DNA of 64,000 nucleotides from Hymenobacter sp. GOD-10R (GCF_035609205.1 NZ_CP141184.1:5525001-5589000), one strand, 5' to 3'; numbered from the stretch's first letter, positions 8,569 to 17,682 are shown. The notes: a model not told the origin generated them from the sequence alone. Made by a program: numbers and translations.

Positions 8569-10134
8569 ATGAAACGCTATAAACTTTCCCTAGCAGCGCT
8601 GCTCGGCGGCCTACTACTCACGACGGCTTGCGAAAAGGATCCGCTCGATCAGCCGAACCCAAACCAGCCTACAGCCGAATCTTTCTGGGCCAACAGCAAC
8701 GACGCGGTAAAAGGCGTGAATGCGGCCTATAGCGGCCTGCAACAGCTCGGCACCTACCGGCGCTGGCTTAACTTTGCTTACGACTTGCGTTCCGACGATG
8801 GCTTTAGCAACAGCCCTTGGGGTGAGCTAGCTAGCTTCACCAAGTTTGTGCTGACCAACTACAACTTCGAAGTATCGGATAACCTGTGGCGCGACCATTA
8901 TCGGGCTATTTGGCGCACCAATCAGGTGATTACCAATGTGCCGAATATTTCAGCTTCGAACATCGACGAGACCCTGCGCAAGCGGGTAATAGCCGAAGCT
9001 AGGTTCCTGCGGGCACTATACTATTTCAACTTGGTGTCGCTTTACGGCAATGTGCCGATCCTGCTGACGCCTTCTGACCCAACCATTCTGCCTCCTCAGG
9101 GCACTGAAGCGCAAGTATGGGAGCAGATCATCGCGGATGCACAAGCAGCCAAAGCTGACCTTCCTGCCACCTACACCAGTGCCAATGACCTAGGCCGAGC
9201 TACAAAGGGCGCCGCCTCCACGCTGCTGGGCAAAGTGTATATGCAAACCAAGCAATGGACGTTAGCTTCGGCGCAGTTTAAGGAAGTAATCGACTCCAAG
9301 CTTTACGACCTTACTCCCATTTACACGGACAACTTCCGTCATACCAGCGAAAACAATATCGAATCTATTTTCGAGGTGCAGTTTTCGGATGCCAAGCTAA
9401 ATGGCAACGACCAGGACGACGCCACCTCTTCAGAAGGTGGTCAACGTTCGCAGTTCTGGGGTGCACCGAATGCCGGTGGTTTCGTCGATGGCGAAGTACG
9501 GCCTTGGGTAGTAAGCGAATTTTTGAAAGAAGGCACCACGACTGCTGCCCGCGACCCGCGCCTAGCCGCTACGGTGTTCTACAACCGCACGCAGTTTGCC
9601 ACTTCGCTGCCGGTGGATGCTGATACGCTAGTGTATGGCGTTGGCTTCCTGACCCGCTACAAGAGCAACGCTACGAACCGCGTGCGCGTGTACTGGCGCA
9701 AGTACCAAACCGACTACTACCGCAACTTCGAGAACTTCGACTCGCCTATCAACCACCGGGTGATGCGCTTTGCCGATGTGCTACTCTTACAAGCGGAAGC
9801 CTTGAACCAGCAAGGACAAACTGCCGCGGCTGCGGATCTCATCAACCGGGTGCGCACCCGCGCTACATTAGCGCCGCTGCTTACCAGCAACTTTCCTACG
9901 CAAGCTAGCTTGCTTACGCAAATCATGCACGAGCGGGTAACGGAGCTGACAGGCGAAGGCCTGCGCTGGTTTGACCTTCAGCGTTGGGGCTTGCTTGATA
10001 ATCAGGCTACGGTGGATCAGTTGAAAGCTCATGACGCTGATTTTGGCAACTTCGTGGTGGGCAAGTCGCGCTTGCTGCCTATTCTGCAACGCGACATTGA
10101 CATAGCAAGACTTCAGCAGAACCCAGGCTGGTAA
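8569..10134 (+). CDS. SusD/RagB-family glycan-binding lipoprotein
   Basis: This 521-residue lipoprotein forms the surface lid over the SusC barrel and binds glycan. The signal peptide ends in a lipobox with the anchored cysteine at residue 21, followed by the usual short Asp/Pro/Asn-rich linker. The SusD start (N-P-N-x-P-T-x-x-x-F-W) and the family's C-terminal RagB-type end (W-F-D-L-x-R-W and L-L-P-I-x-x-x-x-I) are visible. The ATG at 8569 is chosen; a longer frame overlapping the susC stop lacks a signal peptide at its start. It is cotranscribed with susC and is followed by a T-tailed hairpin. Confidence 0.96.
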   Translation: MKRYKLSLAALLGGLLLTTACEKDPLDQPNPNQPTAESFWANSNDAVKGVNAAYSGLQQLGTYRRWLNFAYDLRSDDGFSNSPWGELASFTKFVLTNYNFEVSDNLWRDHYRAIWRTNQVITNVPNISASNIDETLRKRVIAEARFLRALYYFNLVSLYGNVPILLTPSDPTILPPQGTEAQVWEQIIADAQAAKADLPATYTSANDLGRATKGAASTLLGKVYMQTKQWTLASAQFKEVIDSKLYDLTPIYTDNFRHTSENNIESIFEVQFSDAKLNGNDQDDATSSEGGQRSQFWGAPNAGGFVDGEVRPWVVSEFLKEGTTTAARDPRLAATVFYNRTQFATSLPVDADTLVYGVGFLTRYKSNATNRVRVYWRKYQTDYYRNFENFDSPINHRVMRFADVLLLQAEALNQQGQTAAAADLINRVRTRATLAPLLTSNFPTQASLLTQIMHERVTELTGEGLRWFDLQRWGLLDNQATVDQLKAHDADFGNFVVGKSRLLPILQRDIDIARLQQNPGW

Positions 10135-10157
10135 GCCTCTCGGCGGTTACGTTTGAC

Positions 10158-10194
10158 AACAGCCGCTCCGGCCTCGAACCGGGGCGGCTGTTTT
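10158..10194 (+). terminator. Rho-independent terminator after susD
   Basis: A GC-rich stem (AACAGCCGC..CCGG pairing with CCGG..GCGGCTGTT) ends in TTTT. It may make the downstream GH43 genes partly independent of susCD. Confidence 0.75.
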
Positions 10195-10233
10195 GCTAAA
10201 AGCTAGGTTTTCAACTCCTCTTACCTTTTCTCG

Positions 10234-11298
10234 ATGGCAATATTTTCATCTTCCTGGCGCCTGCTGGCCGTGGCCTTGCTCCTGACAACGGCGGCTTGCA
10301 AAGACTCGGGTGGAGGCAGTGCGCCTGCCCCCGCGCCTCCTACTCCCGCCCCTGCCGCAGCCACTTTTACCAACCCGTTGCTGCCCTCCGGACCTGACCC
10401 GTGGGTATACCAGAAAGATGGTTTTTACTACTACATGCAAACCACCGGCAACAACCTGGTAATTCGCAAAACCGCGAAAGTGTCGGAGCTAGGGTCGGCG
10501 GTGAGCACCATTATCTGGACGCCGCCGAGCAACGGCGGAAACTCTCGCAACATTTGGGCGCCGGAGCTGCACTTTCTGGATGGCAAGTGGTACGTGTACT
10601 TCACAGCCGGACCAGGCGCCGATGCCGGACAGCGCACCTGGGTGCTGGAAAACCCCGCCGCCGACCCCACAACGGGAACTTGGACGGAGAAAGGGCGCGT
10701 CTATAACCCCACGGAAGACTACTGGGCCATCGACGGGACAGTGCTGGAGCAGAACGGCAAGCGCTACTTTCTGTGGTCGGGGTGGCCAGCGGGGAGCGGC
10801 GGGGAGCAGCGCCTGTATATCTCGGAGATGAGTAACCCCTGGACGCTCATTGGCCCTCGCATAGAGTTGTCGCGTCCTCAGTATGCGTGGGAAAAGAACG
10901 GCTTTGGCGTGAACGAAGGCCCTGAAATCCTGAAGCACGGCGACAAAACCTACGTGGTGTACTCGGCGAGCTTCTGCGGCACCGACGACTACGCCCTCGG
11001 CCTGCTAACAGCTACGGCCACCGCCGACCCACTAACTCCAACGACCTGGACCAAAACAGCCACCCCGGTATTTGTGAAGAGCAATGGCGCGTACGGGCCC
11101 GGTCACAACGCGTTCTTCAAGTCGAAAGACGGCGCCGAAGACTGGATTATCTACCATGCCAATAACAGCGCCGGCCAGGGCTGCGGCGACGTGCGGAATC
11201 CGCGCATTCAGAAATTTACCTGGAATACCGATGGCACCCCGAACTTTGGCGTGCCCGCTGCCATCAATACAGCCCTGCCGCGCCCGAGTGGCGAATAA
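10234..11298 (+). CDS. GH43-family glycoside hydrolase lipoprotein
   Basis: This 354-residue protein has a lipoprotein signal (LTTAAC, C22), a Pro/Ala linker (about 28-43) and a single five-bladed GH43 propeller. The family triad is visible: catalytic base D55 in GPDPWV, pKa modulator D167 in WAIDGTV and acid E228 in VNEGPEI. GH43 enzymes invert beta-xylosides, alpha-L-arabinofuranosides, arabinan or beta-1,3-galactan; the subfamily cannot be fixed here. It lies 99 bases after susD and 29 bases before a second GH43 gene. Surface anchoring is inferred. Confidence 0.9.
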   Translation: MAIFSSSWRLLAVALLLTTAACKDSGGGSAPAPAPPTPAPAAATFTNPLLPSGPDPWVYQKDGFYYYMQTTGNNLVIRKTAKVSELGSAVSTIIWTPPSNGGNSRNIWAPELHFLDGKWYVYFTAGPGADAGQRTWVLENPAADPTTGTWTEKGRVYNPTEDYWAIDGTVLEQNGKRYFLWSGWPAGSGGEQRLYISEMSNPWTLIGPRIELSRPQYAWEKNGFGVNEGPEILKHGDKTYVVYSASFCGTDDYALGLLTATATADPLTPTTWTKTATPVFVKSNGAYGPGHNAFFKSKDGAEDWIIYHANNSAGQGCGDVRNPRIQKFTWNTDGTPNFGVPAAINTALPRPSGE

Positions 11299-11327
11299 GT
11301 TGTTTTTCCACCTTTCTCCCTGCAACT

Positions 11328-12929
11328 GTGCTGCTTTCTAACCTCAAACACACACTTTCCTTCCTGCTAGTAGGCGCTTTGCTACTACCTAGCTGCCAGC
11401 AACACGCGGCCACCGGCACCACTGACACAGCCACCACGCCGGCGGCTAGCACGGAAGCCCCTATTGCCAACCCCGTGCTGGCTGGCGACTATCCTGATCC
11501 GTCGGTCACCAAAATTGGGGACACGTACTGGGCTACTGCTACCACCTCCAACTGGGGCGCTATTTTCCCCCTGCTGAAGTCGAAAGACCTTACCAACTGG
11601 CAGCTGGTGGGGCACGTTTTCCCGGATGGTCCGCCCGCCTGGGCCGACTACTACTTCTGGGCGCCCGAAATCAGCGAGGATGGCGGCAAGGTGTACGTGT
11701 ACTACACTGCTCACCGCAAAGGCGGGCCGCTGAGCGTAGGCGTGGCGCGCGCCGACAACCCCGCGGGGCCGTACCAAGACCTAGGTCCGCTAGTCGGCCA
11801 ACCCGACGGCTCTATTGACGCATTTCCGATGCGAGACGAAAATGGGGTGGCGTACCTGATCTGGAAGGAAGACGGTAACAGCGCCAATAAGCCCACTCCC
11901 ATTTGGGCCCAACGCATCAACGACGCACACACGGCCCTGACGGGCGAAAAAACCGAGCTATTCCGCAACACCGCCCCGTGGGAAGGCAACCTGGTGGAAG
12001 GCGTGAGCATGGTACGGCACGAAGGCTATTTCTACGCTTTTTACGCGGCCAACGGCTGCTGCGGGCGGGGCTGCACCTACGCTACGGGCGTGGCCCGGTC
12101 GCGCACCCTGCTAGGTCCTTGGGAAAAATATGCTCAGAACCCCATCCTGGTTAAAAACGACGTGTGGACGTGCCCAGGCCACGGCACCGCCATCAGTCGC
12201 GGCAATCGGTGGTTTATGCTGCACCACGCCTACAATACCAATGGGTTTGAGAACGTAGGGCGCCAGGGCGTGCTCAGCGAGTTCCGGTGGAATGCCGATG
12301 GTTGGCCCGAATTCTTGGACAACCACAGCGTACCCACGCCCCTCTCGGCGAACACTGGAGGGCGCGACTTCACCGATGAGTTCAACGGCGCCACGCTCGC
12401 CCCAACCTGGCAGTGGCCGGTTGAGGAAAAGCCACAATTTGCCCTACGCGGCGGCAAGCTGCTGCTTACCGCCCGCACCGACCATAGTGGCGCGGCGCTC
12501 GGCCAAAGCTTGGCAGTGGCTGATTATGCTGCCACCACTACCCTCGACCCCACTGCGTTACCCGCCAGCACTGTAGCGGGCCTAGCTGCCCTTGGCGACC
12601 CCAACAATACGCTGGCGCTACTGGCAGGCGAGGGCAAGCTGCGCCTTCGTCAGATGAAAGGGGGCAAGCCTCAAATGCTCGGGGAAGTGCCCGTGCCGAC
12701 TGGCAAAACGCTGCACTTACAACTGCAGGCGCGAAGCGGCAATCAGTACCGCTTTAGCTGGAGCACGGATGGTAAAACCTGGCAAAACCTGCCCGCCGAT
12801 GGCGCCGCGGTCGACGGCTCCTACTTGCCGCCTTGGGACCGGGGCGTGCGCGTGGGCGTTTTGGCCCAAGGCCCTTCCACGAGCACTGTAGGTTTTGAGG
12901 CGTTTCAGGTAGCTAGCCTTAAACGCTAA
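11328..12929 (+). CDS. GH43-family glycoside hydrolase lipoprotein with C-terminal beta-sandwich
   Basis: This 533-residue protein has a lipobox cysteine at residue 23, a GH43 propeller and an extra C-terminal domain (about 350-533) that looks like the beta-sandwich found in GH43 beta-xylosidases and arabinofuranosidases. The proposed triad is D57 (DYPDPSV), D164 (GSIDAFPM) and E224 (NLVEGVSM). The start is GTG at 11328; this choice gives a complete lipoprotein signal. A vicinal cysteine cluster in NGCCGRGC is unusual. With only 29 bases to the upstream GH43 gene, the two are almost certainly cotranscribed. It probably trims side chains or oligosaccharides for SusCD. Confidence 0.9.
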   Translation: MLLSNLKHTLSFLLVGALLLPSCQQHAATGTTDTATTPAASTEAPIANPVLAGDYPDPSVTKIGDTYWATATTSNWGAIFPLLKSKDLTNWQLVGHVFPDGPPAWADYYFWAPEISEDGGKVYVYYTAHRKGGPLSVGVARADNPAGPYQDLGPLVGQPDGSIDAFPMRDENGVAYLIWKEDGNSANKPTPIWAQRINDAHTALTGEKTELFRNTAPWEGNLVEGVSMVRHEGYFYAFYAANGCCGRGCTYATGVARSRTLLGPWEKYAQNPILVKNDVWTCPGHGTAISRGNRWFMLHHAYNTNGFENVGRQGVLSEFRWNADGWPEFLDNHSVPTPLSANTGGRDFTDEFNGATLAPTWQWPVEEKPQFALRGGKLLLTARTDHSGAALGQSLAVADYAATTTLDPTALPASTVAGLAALGDPNNTLALLAGEGKLRLRQMKGGKPQMLGEVPVPTGKTLHLQLQARSGNQYRFSWSTDGKTWQNLPADGAAVDGSYLPPWDRGVRVGVLAQGPSTSTVGFEAFQVASLKR

Positions 12930-12950
12930 AATGCTCAGCGGATACCGACA

Positions 12951-12988
12951 CCAAAACGACCTGTTGCTTGTGCAGCAGGTCGTTCTGG
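12951..12988 (+). terminator. Hairpin after the GH43 operon
   Basis: CCAAAACGACCTGTTGC pairs with GCAGCAGGTCGTTCTGG around a TTGT loop, followed by a short T-rich stretch. It ends the carbohydrate operon 22 bases after the GH43 stop. Confidence 0.7.
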
Positions 12989-13109
12989 TTTATAACCTCT
13001 TGGCTCCGCTCGTTTTTGCCTAGCTGGTTCTGCCTTTTACACCTAGGCCAAAGACCAAATACGCCTAGCTTAGTTATAGTAGTACGAAACAGCCCAAGCG
13101 CAACCCCCA

Positions 13110-14159
13110 ATGGAACAGCAGATTCAAGAGCAAGTACAGGACTATTACGGCACGCAGCTGGCTTCTAGCCAAGATTTGAAAACCAATGCTTGCTGCACGG
13201 AGGATATTCCGGCGGCACACAAGAAAATACTGGCTACGCTCGAAAGCGAGGTGCTGGAAAAGTATTACGGCTGTGGCGTGTGCGTGCCGGCGGCCGTGCA
13301 AGGCTGCACCGTGCTCGACCTAGGTTCGGGCAGTGGGCGCGATGCCTATTTGCTCTCGAAGCTGGTAGGTGAGCAAGGCCACGTCATCGGGGTGGATATG
13401 ACTGATGAGCAGCTGGCGGTGGCGCGGCGCCATGTGCAAGCACACACCGAGCGCTTTGGCTACGCCCAGCCCAATGTGGAGTTCCGCAAAGGCTACATCG
13501 AAGACCTAGGCAGCGCCGACATTGCCGACAACAGCATCGATCTGGTAGTAAGCAACTGCGTGCTCAACCTCAGCACCGACAAGGCAGCCACGTACCGCGA
13601 AATTTTTCGGGTGCTGAAGCCTGGCGGCGAACTGTACATCTCCGACGTATTTGCCGACCGCCGCGTGCCCGAGTCGTTGCGCCAGGACCCCGTGCTGTAC
13701 GGCGAGTGCCTGAGCGGTGCGCTTTACATCGAAGATTTTCGGCGCTTGCTGCTAAACCTAGATATTCGCGATTATCGCCTCACCGAGCGGCGCCAGCTCA
13801 CCATCAACAACGAAGAAATCGAGCGGAAGGTAGGCAACATCAAGTTTTATTCGATAACCATTCGCGCCTTCAAGCTGGAGCTGGAAGACCAGTGCGAAGA
13901 CTACGGCCAAGTAGCCACCTACCTAGGTTCTGCCCCCGACGAGCCCCACGGTTTTCGCCTCGACGACCACCACTACTTTGAAACAGGCCGGCCGATGCTC
14001 GTGTGTGGCAACACCGCTGATATGCTCTCCCGCACCCGCTACGGGCAGTACTTCCGCGTGGATGGCAATAAGGAGCGGCACTTTGGCTTATTTGCCTGCG
14101 GCACTCCGGCAGCTAGCCCGGCGTCTTCGCCCGAAGCCGCTAGCTCCTGCGGCTGCTAA
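13110..14159 (+). CDS. arsM: Arsenite S-adenosylmethionine methyltransferase
   Basis: This 349-residue cytoplasmic enzyme should methylate As(III) with SAM. The SAM motif VLDLGSGSGRD is at about 68-78. C150 (SNCVLNL) and C200 (YGECLSG) are 50 residues apart, the same spacing as the As(III)-binding pair C174/C224 of the algal enzyme CmArsM; C55 and C58 in YYGCGVC lie in the region of the third conserved cysteine. A C28-C29 pair and a terminal SSCGC tail add further thiols. It stands alone, without arsR, arsC or a pump. Start is ATG. Confidence 0.93.
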   Translation: MEQQIQEQVQDYYGTQLASSQDLKTNACCTEDIPAAHKKILATLESEVLEKYYGCGVCVPAAVQGCTVLDLGSGSGRDAYLLSKLVGEQGHVIGVDMTDEQLAVARRHVQAHTERFGYAQPNVEFRKGYIEDLGSADIADNSIDLVVSNCVLNLSTDKAATYREIFRVLKPGGELYISDVFADRRVPESLRQDPVLYGECLSGALYIEDFRRLLLNLDIRDYRLTERRQLTINNEEIERKVGNIKFYSITIRAFKLELEDQCEDYGQVATYLGSAPDEPHGFRLDDHHYFETGRPMLVCGNTADMLSRTRYGQYFRVDGNKERHFGLFACGTPAASPASSPEAASSCGC

Positions 14160-14160
14160 C

Positions 14161-14200
14161 GCCTGCCGGTCAGACGCCTAGAGCGCCGGACTGGTGCACA
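14161..14200. repeat. Dispersed hairpin repeat, copy B
   Basis: The sequence from 14163 matches copy A at 2435 in 26 of 32 positions, including GACGCCTAG. Like copy A it starts directly after a stop codon and precedes a long terminator hairpin. Differences from A weaken the internal pairing. Confidence 0.55.
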
Positions 14201-14207
14201 GCTTTAT

Positions 14208-14251
14208 AACGACGAAGGGCCTGCGGTGTGTACCGCAGGCCCTTCGTCGTT
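14208..14251. terminator. Bidirectional terminator, perfect 20-bp stem
   Basis: Arms 14208-14227 and 14232-14251 are perfectly complementary around a GTGT loop. It lies between the convergent arsM and glycine-zipper genes. Confidence 0.85.
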
Positions 14252-14266
14252 CTGCCAGAAGCTAGC

Positions 14267-14545
14267 TTACTTCTTAGCGTAGTTTTTATAACGTACTGGG
14301 TCTTTTTTCTTGTCTTTGTTGCGGCCAATTAAGCCACCACCAACCGCACCAGCGGCGGCACCAATAACGGCACCTTTACCACCGCCAATCACGGCACCCG
14401 TTACAGCACCTGCACCGCCACCAATGGCAGCACCTTTTGCCTTCTTACTCCAACCTTTTTTCGGAGCTGTTTGAGCCTGAGCGAATTCGCTGCTTAGCAT
14501 AAAGAAGGCTAGCAGCATAATGGCGAATACTTTGAAAACTTTCAT
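14267..14545 (-). CDS. Small secreted glycine-zipper protein
   Basis: This 92-residue protein has a clear signal peptide (about 1-24, ending AQAQ) and then a glycine-zipper segment (about 39-75) with repeated G-x-x-x-G spacing, as in YMGG-type Gly-zipper proteins that sit in or on the outer membrane. The tail is very basic. Start is ATG. Its function is not known; it stands alone between arsM and a DUF72 gene. Confidence 0.85.
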   Translation of the reverse strand: MKVFKVFAIMLLAFFMLSSEFAQAQTAPKKGWSKKAKGAAIGGGAGAVTGAVIGGGKGAVIGAAAGAVGGGLIGRNKDKKKDPVRYKNYAKK

Positions 14546-14728
14546 GACGTCTAATGTTGAATGTTGCTACTCACTGAAGAGTAATAGGTGGAGCTTATGA
14601 GGGATTTAACGCGGTACAATTTATCTTGGTTACGTTACATTACTGAAATCTTTAGCTGAACCGTTACGGACCATCAAACAGAAGAGTTTAGCCGTATAAA
14701 CGGCTTCACGAAAGGTCGTAGCAGACGC

Positions 14729-15454
14729 ATGACGCAGACTTGGTTTATCGGGTGTTCGGGTTATCATTATCGGCATTGGAAGGAGCGGTTCTATCCGATT
14801 GGGTTGCCTCAGCGCCGCTGGTTTGAGTTCTATAGCCAGCACTTCAACACGCTAGAGCTGAACGTCACGTTCTACCGATTTCCACAAGTAGCCTTTCTAC
14901 AAAATTGGTATGCGCAGAGTCCGGCTACGTATCGTTTTTCCGTGAAGGCGCCCCGGCTTATCACGCATTACAAGCAATTTCACGAATCGGCGCAGTTGCT
15001 CGCCGATTTTTACCAGACCATTCAAGTTGGCTTGCAGGAAAAGCTAGGGGCCGTGTTGTTTCAGCTGCCACCCAAGATGGCCTATACCCCCGAGCGCCTC
15101 CAACGCATCGTCAGCAGCCTCGACCCAGCGTACCGCAACGTGCTGGAGCCGCGGCATGTCAGCTGGTGGCAACCTGGCATTTACGAAGAACTAGCGCAGC
15201 ACGGCATCAGCTTCTGCGGTATGAGCCACCCCGAGTTGCCTCGCGACGTAGTCGCCAACACCGACGTGCTGTACTACCGCCTGCATGGCGTGCCCGAGTT
15301 GTACAAGTCGCCTTACGCGGTGGACGAACTGCGCGAGCTGATGCAACAGGTAAAAGTCGCTGCGCAAGTGCAAGAGGTATACATCTACTTCAATAACGAC
15401 ATCGACGCATCGGCCATTCTGAATGCCAAGCAGCTCCAGGAGTTGATGTCGTAG
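14729..15454 (+). CDS. DUF72-family protein (YecE-like)
   Basis: This 241-residue protein matches the DUF72 family: the N-terminal IGCSGYHYRHWKERFYP and the F-N-T-x-E-L-N-x-T-F-Y-R segment near residues 39-50 are characteristic. The family has a TIM-barrel-like fold and no settled biochemical role. Start is ATG. Its end is only 20 bases from the convergent MBL-fold gene. Confidence 0.9.
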   Translation: MTQTWFIGCSGYHYRHWKERFYPIGLPQRRWFEFYSQHFNTLELNVTFYRFPQVAFLQNWYAQSPATYRFSVKAPRLITHYKQFHESAQLLADFYQTIQVGLQEKLGAVLFQLPPKMAYTPERLQRIVSSLDPAYRNVLEPRHVSWWQPGIYEELAQHGISFCGMSHPELPRDVVANTDVLYYRLHGVPELYKSPYAVDELRELMQQVKVAAQVQEVYIYFNNDIDASAILNAKQLQELMS

Positions 15455-15474
15455 GAATGCACCGTGACACGCTC

Positions 15475-16539
15475 TTACCTAGCCTGCCAGCCTACGCCTT
15501 CTTTCAGCGCCATAAATACACTGTCGGGCAACTGCTTTTCGCGCAGTGCTTTATGCAAGTCCGTTACGGGTTCGGTCAGGCCATCGTCGGCGAGCTGAAA
15601 CGTGCCGAAGTGCGTGGCAATGCTACGAGCGGCACCTAGGTCCAGGGAGGCTTGCACGGCTTCCGCCGGGTCCATGTGGATGGGCTGCATAAACCACCGC
15701 GGTCGGTAAGCACCAATGGGCAAAATTGCCAATCTTATGGATTTAAATTGCTGACCAATGGACTTAAAGTGCGGTCCGTAGCCGGTGTCGCCAGCGTAGT
15801 AGAGGCCGCCGCGTGTTGTTTGAAAAAGGTAGCTCACCCAGAGCGTGGCGTTACGGTCGCCGAGGCCCCGGCCGCTGAAGTGTTGCGCCGGCGTGCACGT
15901 AAGCTGCACCAACGGGCTGAGTCGCACGGCTTGGTTCCAATCGAGGTCGGTGGCGTTCGGAATATTTTCTTTTTTCAGTAGCTCACTCACGCCTAGCCCC
16001 GCAAAAATGCGCGGTTGGTCGCGCGCGGCAAGGCGGCGGAGCGTGGGCACATCGAGGTGGTCGTAATGGTTGTGGCTAATGACGACTGCGTCAATTTTGG
16101 GTAGATCCTCGAAGCGTAGCCCTGGCGGGCGCAGGCGCTTCGGGCCAATCCACTCGTAGGGGCTGGTTCGCTCACTCCAGATGGGGTCGGTGAGGATATT
16201 TAAGCTGTCAAACTGCAACAAGAACGTACCGTGGTTGACGAACGTCACGCGCAGCTTGCCCCTGCCCACCCGTGCAGGTGGCTTGGGGCCGTAGGGCAAA
16301 TTGGGCTGGTCGGTAAAGTCGCCTTTCTCGCGGTGCAAATACCAGCGCAACACGGGACCTAGGCCCTCCTGCGCATGCACACCCCCCGCGTTTTTGAACT
16401 CCTTGCCGTCAAAATGATCTGAAGGCGGCCCTTGGTAGCGGGGTGCCGACAAGGAGCAACCGAGTCCAAACGCACCAGCAGCCAAGGCTATGATTACCAA
16501 AAAGACCCAAAGTAGATAACGACGACGGGGAGCAGGCAT
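15475..16539 (-). CDS. Metallo-beta-lactamase-fold hydrolase, NAPE-PLD-like
   Basis: This 354-residue protein has the MBL metal motif H156-N-H158-Y-D160-H161 and later YAGDTGYG and ATHFGTF segments. The order GTFLLQF, LTDPIW and P-L-R-P-P-G resembles the N-acyl-phosphatidylethanolamine phospholipase D-like branch. The start at 16539 (ATG) is preferred over a longer non-ATG frame because it gives a membrane signal with a possible lipobox cysteine at residue 28. It probably acts in the cell envelope on a phosphodiester or ester lipid; substrate unknown. Confidence 0.85.
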   Translation of the reverse strand: MPAPRRRYLLWVFLVIIALAAGAFGLGCSLSAPRYQGPPSDHFDGKEFKNAGGVHAQEGLGPVLRWYLHREKGDFTDQPNLPYGPKPPARVGRGKLRVTFVNHGTFLLQFDSLNILTDPIWSERTSPYEWIGPKRLRPPGLRFEDLPKIDAVVISHNHYDHLDVPTLRRLAARDQPRIFAGLGVSELLKKENIPNATDLDWNQAVRLSPLVQLTCTPAQHFSGRGLGDRNATLWVSYLFQTTRGGLYYAGDTGYGPHFKSIGQQFKSIRLAILPIGAYRPRWFMQPIHMDPAEAVQASLDLGAARSIATHFGTFQLADDGLTEPVTDLHKALREKQLPDSVFMALKEGVGWQAR

Positions 16540-16711
16540 AATGGCGAGTTTACGGATAGTTATCTGGTACGATGCCCTAAGTATCCGACCAGTTGTTGAT
16601 TGCAAGCGCCTGCGCGAGCTAGGCGCCTGGTGATTGTTTGGGCCGCCGTTCGGAGCAGACGAGTCTCTTTACGGATACGCCGAAAACATTGCTACCGTAT
16701 CTTGCTCGGCG

Positions 16712-17623
16712 ATGCTGTATCGTCCTGCTTTAGTGGCGCCTGTTCGGGGGCGCTTCGCTCCTACGCCCAGCGGCTACCTGCACCTAGGCAACGCCGTCAA
16801 CTTCGTGCTGACTTGGCTGCTCGTACGCCAGGCAGGCGGCTCCTTGCACCTGCGCATCGACGACCTCGACCGCGCCCGGCTCCGGCCGGCGTATCTAGCC
16901 AACATCTTCCACACCCTCGATTGGCTAGGGCTGGACTACGACACGGGGCCGCGCAACCCTGCCGATTTTGACCAGCACTACTCGCAGCTGCACTACCTAT
17001 CCGATTATCAGTCTCTACTTGAGCAGCTTCGGCAGCAGCCTGGCCTGGTGTACGCCTGTACTTGCTCTCGCACCGATATTCTGGCCCTAGCTCCCGATGG
17101 CCGCTATCCTGGTACGTGCCGCCACCGTCATTTGCCGCTCAGCACGCCTGGGGCCGCATGGCGCGTACACGTACCCGATACAGCGGAAGTGTCTTTCTCC
17201 GATGGCTGGCAAGGGCCGACGACAGTAAAGCTAAGTCACAACCTAGGTGACTTTGTTGTGCGCAAAAAAGACGGTTATCCTGCTTATCAGATTGGCTCCA
17301 TAATCGACGACCTGCGGCTGGGCACCACGCTTATCGTGCGCGGCGCCGACTTGCTGCCCAGCACCGCCGCGCAGCTGTGGCTAGCGCACCAGCTACCCAC
17401 TACGGCCGCCTTCAACGCCACGCGCATTCACTTCCTGCACCACCCGCTGCTCCCCGGCCCCGATGGGCACAAGCTCTCCAAATCGCAGCAGCAGCCTTTG
17501 GAGCGCGGCGTGGTAGCGCAGGCAGAAGGGCCACAGGTGGTATACAGAGCCGTGGCGCAGCTGCTAGGTTTACCGCCAGAGGCGGGTCTTTCGCTGGAAT
17601 CGTTGCAGCAAAGCTGTCCATAA
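16712..17623 (+). CDS. gluQ: Glutamyl-Q tRNA(Asp) synthetase (GluRS catalytic-domain paralogue)
   Basis: This 303-residue protein corresponds to the catalytic half of glutamyl-tRNA synthetase without an anticodon-binding domain. FAPTPSGYLHLGN (15-27) is the HIGH-type motif and KLSKS near residue 254 is the KMSKS motif. A Cys-x-Cys (YACTCSR) plus GTCRH provides the zinc site typical of GluQ. Family members glutamylate queuosine in tRNA(Asp). The ATG at 16712 is chosen; an upstream TTG in frame adds an unrelated 26 residues. A terminator for the opposite gene follows. Confidence 0.92.
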   Translation: MLYRPALVAPVRGRFAPTPSGYLHLGNAVNFVLTWLLVRQAGGSLHLRIDDLDRARLRPAYLANIFHTLDWLGLDYDTGPRNPADFDQHYSQLHYLSDYQSLLEQLRQQPGLVYACTCSRTDILALAPDGRYPGTCRHRHLPLSTPGAAWRVHVPDTAEVSFSDGWQGPTTVKLSHNLGDFVVRKKDGYPAYQIGSIIDDLRLGTTLIVRGADLLPSTAAQLWLAHQLPTTAAFNATRIHFLHHPLLPGPDGHKLSKSQQQPLERGVVAQAEGPQVVYRAVAQLLGLPPEAGLSLESLQQSCP

Positions 17624-17627
17624 AAAA

Positions 17628-17662
17628 GCCCGCCAGCAGTTTTGTAAGAACTACTGGCGGGC
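17628..17662 (-). terminator. Terminator of the T9SS cargo gene
   Basis: GCCCGCCAG..AGTT pairs with AACT..CTGGCGGGC. The A-run at 17622-17627 becomes a U-run on the minus strand, so it terminates the 17683 gene; it also ends close to gluQ. Confidence 0.8.
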
Positions 17663-17682
17663 CCGATCTAAGAGCGACCTAC

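Noticed and set aside
16634..16711. TTG start extending GluQ by 26 residues
   Set aside because: The extension lies outside the conserved catalytic fold; the ATG at 16712 gives the usual distance to the HIGH motif.
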